DNA of 64,000 nucleotides from Candidatus Desulfovibrio intestinavium (GTDB lineage Bacteria; Desulfobacterota; Desulfovibrionia; Desulfovibrionales; Desulfovibrionaceae), in contig DWZD01000053.1 in NCBI GenBank assembly GCA_019118345.1, positions 1-64,000 of the forward strand. The letters run 5' to 3'. Below, one piece after another: positions 59,735-64,000 of the stretch. The first letter of the stretch is position 1, and each line of letters begins with the position of its first letter. The notes beneath the pieces were generated by a model. The model did not search any database, was not told the origin of the DNA, and saw nothing but the letters and a program-made list of their open reading frames with translations. The position numbers and the translations under genes are program-made.

Positions 59735-61441
59735 CTATGCGGCCTGCGAGAGTCCGCGCGGGTCGAGACGGCTTCCCGCGTAGATGTAGCTGAAATACAG
59801 CTTGATCTCACGGATAATCGGGATACCGATGAGCGTGATTTCCACGACGACCCCGTTGTTCACGATGTCCTGCCCGTCGGGGATGTTGACGACATAATCC
59901 GCCAGTTCCTGCGGGTTGGCCCCCTTCATGGTGTCCAGCGCCGCCTCGATGCCGGACTTGAGGAAAGCAAGCCCGGTGGCCTTGCTCGCGCCCTGCGCGG
60001 GGTCGCCAGCCTCGTCGTACATGCTTTTCAGCGCCGCGACGCGGGCCTTGCGTACCGCCTTGAACACCGTGCGGATCACCTCCTCGTAGCGGTAGTCGCT
60101 GGTGTCGTCGGCAAGCGTGCGGGAATCGCCCCAGTACGCGCCATCCAGCCCGGCGTACTTTTTGGCGGTCAGAAATCCCGCCTCCTCAAGCACGGGCTGC
60201 ACGGCCTCCCAGCCGTCGGGCAGGGAAAGCTGGCTGATGTTGCCGTCCCGCACGCGGCCGGTCGCCCGCTGTACCGGGATGCTCATGGAACGCCCGGCCT
60301 GCAGACCCGCCGCATTGCGCCGTCCGGTCACGCCGTCCGAGCCGGTGATCCTGCCGTACTGCGGGCAGACCTGGACAAAGCGGGCCGCGATATCCTGCTT
60401 TTCAGCGGAAAGCCAGGCCGTAAAGTCGTTCAGGTCTTCATTGTCGTAGGGCAGACGGGTTTCCGCCTTGAAGTAGGTGGGGCGGTGCAGATTCCAGAGT
60501 TCCTCGGCCTTGGCCTGCATGGCCGCCCAGTCCACGCTGTCCGTCGGCCCGGCGACAAGGACAAACTCGATATCGTACAGCGCCAGCGGACCTTCCAGCG
60601 CGGCCATCACGTCGACGATGCTCGCTTCCGGCGCGAGGAGGTTGCAGGCGTAGGTGGTTCCGCCCACATACGCCCCTTCCGGGAAGGTGACGGTCACGCC
60701 CAGGTCGGCAAGGGGCACGGCCCCGTCCACGGGGATGGTGCGGGTCTTGCCGTAGTTTTCCCCGCCGTCGGTGGATAGCTGGTAGGTGCCTTCATTCCGC
60801 CCGCCACCCTTGACGATCTGGATGGAGATATCCGCTCCGGCCAGCACCGTACCCGCGACGGTCGGCAGCGGGCTTGCCTCATCGCCCACACGGGAGACGG
60901 GGCCGATGGGCAGACGGGCCGTGAACGCCCACTGCCAGCCCGCCTCAAGCTGCGCGTCCTCGGGGAACAGCAGCGTCGCGCCGCTGCCCTCGATGACAAG
61001 CTGCTGTTCCGCCGTGAGCGCCGAGCCGAACTTCTCCCCGCCGTCCTGCGAAATCTTGACGGTGGCCATGCCGATCTGTCCGGCGGACTCCACCTTGACC
61101 ACGATATCGCAGTTTTTCTGCGGCACCCCGGAAACCGTGACATCGGGGTATGTGCCGTTGCCTCCGGTGGCGACCACAGCGGTAAAGTGGCCCCTGGCCT
61201 CGCCGGAGCAGGGCACGGCGATCAGCGTGGGCGCCTGCCCGCCCGTGGCCAGCATGTCCCGCGCCCGCTCCACCAGCGGGCCGACGCCGAGCAGCCCGGT
61301 CAGATCCGAGCTTTTGCCAAGCAGATAGCCCTTGCCCACCTGCCCCTTGCTGCATACGCCCGCCACAATGGCGCTGCCTTCCACGCCGCCCGGCGCAAGG
61401 CCGGAGGTTCCATCCACAAGATACTCAAGTACGTCGCCCAT
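59735..61441 (-). CDS. Phage tail sheath-like protein (DUF2586 type)
   Basis: A 568-residue protein. The N terminus (VDGTSGLAPGGVEGSAIVAGVCSKG) and YLLGKSSDLTGLLGVGPLV match sheath-like proteins; the middle (residues 120-290) is an inserted beta domain with GTYPDVTVSGVPQ-type repeats. The C terminus (GSRLDPRGLSQ with LIGIPIIREIKLYFSYI before it) fits the DUF2586 group. It indicates a contractile, myovirus-like tail. The AAGGAGG site best serves the second ATG (61441). Confidence 0.78.
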   Translation of the reverse strand: MGDVLEYLVDGTSGLAPGGVEGSAIVAGVCSKGQVGKGYLLGKSSDLTGLLGVGPLVERARDMLATGGQAPTLIAVPCSGEARGHFTAVVATGGNGTYPDVTVSGVPQKNCDIVVKVESAGQIGMATVKISQDGGEKFGSALTAEQQLVIEGSGATLLFPEDAQLEAGWQWAFTARLPIGPVSRVGDEASPLPTVAGTVLAGADISIQIVKGGGRNEGTYQLSTDGGENYGKTRTIPVDGAVPLADLGVTVTFPEGAYVGGTTYACNLLAPEASIVDVMAALEGPLALYDIEFVLVAGPTDSVDWAAMQAKAEELWNLHRPTYFKAETRLPYDNEDLNDFTAWLSAEKQDIAARFVQVCPQYGRITGSDGVTGRRNAAGLQAGRSMSIPVQRATGRVRDGNISQLSLPDGWEAVQPVLEEAGFLTAKKYAGLDGAYWGDSRTLADDTSDYRYEEVIRTVFKAVRKARVAALKSMYDEAGDPAQGASKATGLAFLKSGIEAALDTMKGANPQELADYVVNIPDGQDIVNNGVVVEITLIGIPIIREIKLYFSYIYAGSRLDPRGLSQAA

Positions 61442-61443
61442 CA

Positions 61444-61806
61444 TTACCTCCTTCCGCCGCCCATATGGCGTGCCGCCAGCTGTTTCAGGGCCTTGCCGTA
61501 TTCGGCATCCGTCAGCATCTTGCCGTCCGCCCAGCCCATGTAGCGGCACAGGGCCGCCTGCTGCCACGAGGGCACCCTGTGACGGGCCGCCAGCGCGGAA
61601 AGGCTTTCCCGCTGCGGAACCTCAGCATCCGTTTCCGGAGCGGCGGGCGCTTCCGGCGTTTCCACAGCTTCCGGCATCTGTTCCCGCGCGTCTTCGGCAT
61701 GGCTTTCCTCCTGCCCCGGAGCGGCCTGTTCCGAAGTCTGTTCTGCGGCGGGCGTCGCGGCCTGCAGCTCGTCCTTTTCCTCAGTCGTTTTCCTTTTCGT
61801 AGCCAT
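61444..61806 (-). CDS. Hypothetical phage protein with charged linker
   Basis: A 120-residue protein. Residues 1-70 are Glu/Ala/Pro-rich and probably disordered. Residues 75-120 (LAARHRVPSWQQAALCRYMGW) form a small helical domain seen in minor phage proteins before the sheath. The stop overlaps the first possible sheath ATG. Function unknown. Confidence 0.6.
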   Translation of the reverse strand: MATKRKTTEEKDELQAATPAAEQTSEQAAPGQEESHAEDAREQMPEAVETPEAPAAPETDAEVPQRESLSALAARHRVPSWQQAALCRYMGWADGKMLTDAEYGKALKQLAARHMGGGRR

Positions 61807-61816
61807 AGCGGCCTCC

Positions 61817-62338
61817 CTACGAGTTTTTGATGGTGAGATCGAGCGCGAAGGATGGTATCAGCGCCTCCCGCTCCTCGTCAGTAATCCTGCCGGTGAACGT
61901 CAGCACGAACAGCCGATTTGCCCTGGTAAACACCTCGATGACGGCATTGCCCACGCGTTTGTCCGGCGCGCGGGAAAATGTCGCCTCCCGCGTCCGCACC
62001 TTTATCCAGTTGCCCCGGCTGTCGTTGCCGCCGCGCGGAAGATGGGCCACAAAGTCCAGGCTGAACGCCTCCAGCCAGGCCCGGTCGTCGGCCAGCACAT
62101 TGGCGTTGACCGTCAGCTCCACCTCGTACAGCTCACGCTTGCGTATCTGCTCCGTTTTCGTGCGCGTCACGGCCAGCTTGCGGCCCGTGCGCGTGTAGCG
62201 TTCCGGCAAAAACTGGAGTTCCAGGCGGGGGCGATCAAGCGTGAGGTTGTCCTTCTTCACCAGGTCGATAACGCGGCCTTTCGGCAGTCCGGCGGCAAGC
62301 GCCGCTCGCGTGATGGTTTCCGTGGCAAATGCCTGCAT
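61817..62338 (-). CDS. Mu gp37-like minor phage protein
   Basis: A 173-residue beta-rich protein between a gpG-like gene and the sheath, where Mu gp37-type tail-terminator proteins lie. LELQFLPERYTRTGRKLAV and YEVELTVNANVLADDRAWLEAF are the clearest parts. A GGAGGGG site precedes the ATG. Role as tail terminator is inferred from order. Confidence 0.5.
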   Translation of the reverse strand: MQAFATETITRAALAAGLPKGRVIDLVKKDNLTLDRPRLELQFLPERYTRTGRKLAVTRTKTEQIRKRELYEVELTVNANVLADDRAWLEAFSLDFVAHLPRGGNDSRGNWIKVRTREATFSRAPDKRVGNAVIEVFTRANRLFVLTFTGRITDEEREALIPSFALDLTIKNS

Positions 62339-62346
62339 ATCCCCTC

Positions 62347-62787
62347 CTATGCCTTGAACGCTCCTTTCAAAAAGTCGGTCATGACCGCCCGAACCTCATC
62401 CATGTCCTCGGCGGAAACGCCCAGATACGGACGGGCGGGCATGTCGACCTTGTGCCCCTTCCCTGTTTTGCCGCCTTTCTGGTGAATACGGGCATAGCGC
62501 AGATTGCTGCCCACCATGACCTTGTCCGAGGTGGTCGCATATTCAATGGACCGCCGGAGCGTTGCCGTATCCGTCAGGGTCTGGCCGCCTTCCGCCGTAG
62601 CCCGCGCCGAAGGCTTCCATTTCTTGCCCGTCGGGTCTTCTTCATCGTCAAAGCGTTTCAGCGTGCCGGAGACCAGCGCCTCGCCGATGGAGTCCATGAG
62701 CGCCTGCGTATTGCCCAGCTTGTGCCCGGCCTTGGACACCGCCTTGCCGAGTCCGCCCCAATGCAGCGACACCCCGTTTTTGGCCAT
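62347..62787 (-). CDS. Phage virion morphogenesis protein (gpG/Phage_tail_S type)
   Basis: A 146-residue protein. LMDSIGEALVSGTLKRFDDEEDPTGKKW and LTDTATLRRSIEYATTSDKV, then YARIHQKGG and PARPYLGVS, are the hallmarks of Mu gpG/P2 gpS tail-completion proteins. ATG at 62787. Confidence 0.82.
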   Translation of the reverse strand: MAKNGVSLHWGGLGKAVSKAGHKLGNTQALMDSIGEALVSGTLKRFDDEEDPTGKKWKPSARATAEGGQTLTDTATLRRSIEYATTSDKVMVGSNLRYARIHQKGGKTGKGHKVDMPARPYLGVSAEDMDEVRAVMTDFLKGAFKA

Positions 62788-62789
62788 GC

Positions 62790-62885
62790 TCACTCCTCCT
62801 GATGGCCGCAGCATGCGCAGACACGGCGCAGGCCCTCCGGCGTCAGCACCAGATACATGCGATGACCGCACAGACGGCAATGCAT
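62790..62885 (-). CDS. Tiny zinc-ribbon phage protein
   Basis: A 31-residue product with CRLCGHRM and CACCGHQ, two CxxC knuckles likely to bind Zn. It begins 21 codons after repeat copy D and runs to within 2 bp of the gpG-like start. Resembles Com in its Cys spacing. Small size lowers confidence. Confidence 0.55.
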   Translation of the reverse strand: MHCRLCGHRMYLVLTPEGLRRVCACCGHQEE

Positions 62886-62909
62886 CACAGCCCCCGCAAT
62901 GACCGCGAG

Positions 62910-63009
62910 GATGACGCCCACCCGCACGTCCTGTGCGGGATGGGCTGTCGCTTGCCGCAAACGCGGTTGCGGCGGCGCTCCCGCTGCGCGGCTGCCCCGC
63001 ATCCTGCGA
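62910..63009 (-). repeat. Prophage intergenic repeat copy D
   Basis: Inverted relative to copies C and E: GCCGCAAACGCGGTTGCGGC core with GCACGTCCTGTGC hairpin on its left and CCGCATCCTGCG on its right. Confidence 0.8.
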
Positions 63010-63033
63010 GGCATGGTCTTTTGCCGTTCATCT

Positions 63034-63459
63034 CTACAGCCCCCGCAGGTTGAACAGCGGCGGACGGCTCACCACGGCGACCGAGGCCTCCTCCCGGTCG
63101 GGGTTGGCTTCCTCCAGCGGCAGCTTCTGCTTGCCGGAAACGATGTCCTCCAGAAGCCCCGTGACGTACTTCCACTGCTTTTGCAGGGGCAGCCACTCGT
63201 TGTCGCTGGACGCCTCGGTGTCGACGAGGGACGTGATGGCCTCAACCACCCGGTAGGCGCTGATGACGGCGGCGATGTAGCGCACGATTTCCGGCACATG
63301 GGGCCAGGGCTGCGGATAGCGGTAGGACAGCGCGTCGCCCACCTCGCCGGATACGGCTGCGATGGTCCGCTCAACAAGGCCGGGGTTCTGCTCCTCGCAC
63401 GCCTCCACATATTTGGCGTACAGAAGGTCAACGATGTGTTCACGGCTACAGAGAATCAT
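63034..63459 (-). CDS. Mu gp36-like head-tail protein (DUF1320 type)
   Basis: A 141-residue protein starting MILCSREHIVDLLYAKYVEACEEQ. The helical N terminus with AAVSGEVGDALSYRYPQPWPHVPEIVRYIAAVISAYR is the core of the gp36/DUF1320 family that joins head and tail. It follows the capsid gene, as in Mu. Confidence 0.72.
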   Translation of the reverse strand: MILCSREHIVDLLYAKYVEACEEQNPGLVERTIAAVSGEVGDALSYRYPQPWPHVPEIVRYIAAVISAYRVVEAITSLVDTEASSDNEWLPLQKQWKYVTGLLEDIVSGKQKLPLEEANPDREEASVAVVSRPPLFNLRGL

Positions 63460-63583
63460 GGGTATGCCTTTTTCTCGCGTTTTGGACTAGTTTTAGACTA
63501 GTCCAAAAAGTTTCCCCCTGCCCACGCCCGCCCCGGAGGGGAAAAAGCCTCTCCGGGGCGCTCAGGGCGATTTTGGCCAAAGG

Positions 63584-63686
63584 CCCGCAGGAAGCGGGCC
63601 AGCCGCGCGGCGGGAGCGCCGCCGCAACCGCGTTTGCGGCAAGCGACAGCCCGATCCGGCACAGGACGTGCCGGGCGGGCGTCATC
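63584..63686 (+). repeat. Prophage intergenic repeat copy E
   Basis: CCCGCAGGAAGCGGGC hairpin, GCCGCGCGGCGGGAGCG, the CCGCAACCGCGTTTGCGGCA core, AGCGACAGCCCG, and a GGCACAGGACGTGCC hairpin. It abuts the stop of the capsid gene. Confidence 0.8.
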
Positions 63687-64000
63687 TAGTTGACCACCAC
63701 GGCCTTGCATACCGCCCGCGACGGACGCGCGGGCATGGGCTTGGCCTGCCCGATCAGGGTGATGGAGGAATCGTCGTCGCTCTTCACCGGCACGACATGC
63801 AGCGGGACGGCGGCATTGTTGGCGGAAATGGAATCAATGGCGCAATACCAGATGGTGCCCGGCACATCCACGGCCACGCCCAGCAGGGTTTTGGCGTCCA
63901 GCTTGGGCACCCATTCCCCGGTTACGGGCGCGGGGTAGGTTTCGTCCATGAAGCGGATGACGTAGCTGCCGATGCGCACTTCGCCGTCGCCCAGCTTGAT
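63686..64000 (-). CDS. Major capsid protein, C-terminal part (lambda gpE-like)
   Basis: The frame is open through the window edge, so only about 104 residues are seen. The region VRIGSYVIRFMDETYPAP, an aspartate-rich SDDDS turn, and the ending LIGQAKPMPARPSRAVCKAV resemble the last domain of GpE-type capsid proteins. Assignment is from this short end and from position before a gp36-like gene. Confidence 0.5.
   Translation of the reverse strand: MKLGDGEVRIGSYVIRFMDETYPAPVTGEWVPKLDAKTLLGVAVDVPGTIWYCAIDSISANNAAVPLHVVPVKSDDDSSITLIGQAKPMPARPSRAVCKAVVVN

Larger units (their letters stand above)
44722..64000 (-). mobile_element. Prophage, right-hand part, Mu-like late-gene order, inserted in tctA
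   Basis: All genes run on the minus strand. Reading leftward from the window end: capsid, gp36-like, gpG-like, gp37-like, sheath, tube, frameshifted chaperone, tape measure, baseplate proteins, fibre genes, recombinase, com, adenine methylase, then host tctA. Mu has the corresponding order (tail, fibre S/U, gin, com, mom, right end). The left boundary is placed near 44722, where TctA homology stops and tandem end-like repeats begin. The other end and any transposase or repressor are outside the window. Confidence 0.85.

Overview
The window is GC-rich DNA with AT-rich islands. It most likely comes from a sulfate-reducing deltaproteobacterium of the Desulfovibrio group. The evidence is an orange-protein (ORP) type cluster of two ferredoxin-MinD ATPases with NifX-like proteins and a DUF134 regulator, a Wolinella/Desulfovibrio-type quinol:fumarate reductase next to malic enzyme and class I fumarase, YedF (selenium-associated), and a module that fits organosulfonate use. 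No organism name can be proven from sequence alone.

Layout. 1-250: 3' end of a TRAP solute-binding gene. 377-3714: ORP-like operon on the minus strand with a clear sigma70 promoter and an overlapping palindrome. 3857-4678: a TylF/CmcI-like methyltransferase. 4797-6302: an AT-rich, probably acquired gene with an EVE/PUA-like part and a PD-(D/E)XK nuclease part, cut by an in-frame stop. 6322-14003: five tandem Sel1-repeat genes, one very large and one truncated, followed by tRNA-Pro(GGG). 15086-23472: C4-dicarboxylate operon (malic enzyme, DASS transporter, fumarase alpha and beta, fumarate reductase C-A-B, AcuB-like protein); together these import malate or fumarate, interconvert them, make pyruvate and respire fumarate to succinate. 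23890-36784: housekeeping and mixed genes (mntP, ruvC, yebC, rlmE, a glycosyltransferase, an AI-2E family permease, a D,D-carboxypeptidase, tatA, ACT proteins, a periplasmic-sensing EAL phosphodiesterase, yedF, a DUF697-like membrane protein). 37157-44704: a probable carboxylate or sulfoacetate operon (TctABC transporter, SauS-like acylating aldehyde dehydrogenase, ADP-forming acyl-CoA ligase pair, substrate-binding protein). Its tctA lacks about 100 N-terminal residues.

From about 44722 to the window end lies a prophage whose genes all run on the minus strand. Its order resembles the late half of a Mu-like phage: capsid, gp36-like, gpG-like, sheath, tube, frameshifted tail chaperone, tape measure, baseplate, tail fibres, recombinase, com, DNA adenine methylase, right end. 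It is inserted inside tctA. The phage left end and any transposase lie outside the window.

The most striking feature is a shufflon-like tail-fibre switch at 47780-48914. Four copies of a 12-bp site in alternating orientation bracket four alternative tail-fibre C-terminal coding cassettes, packed tail-to-tail in two invertible segments, next to a tyrosine recombinase with its own strong promoter. The prophage also carries at least five copies of a mosaic intergenic repeat, two of which form a 113-bp near-perfect inverted repeat around the baseplate J gene, and a canonical -1 frameshift heptamer in the tail chaperone gene.
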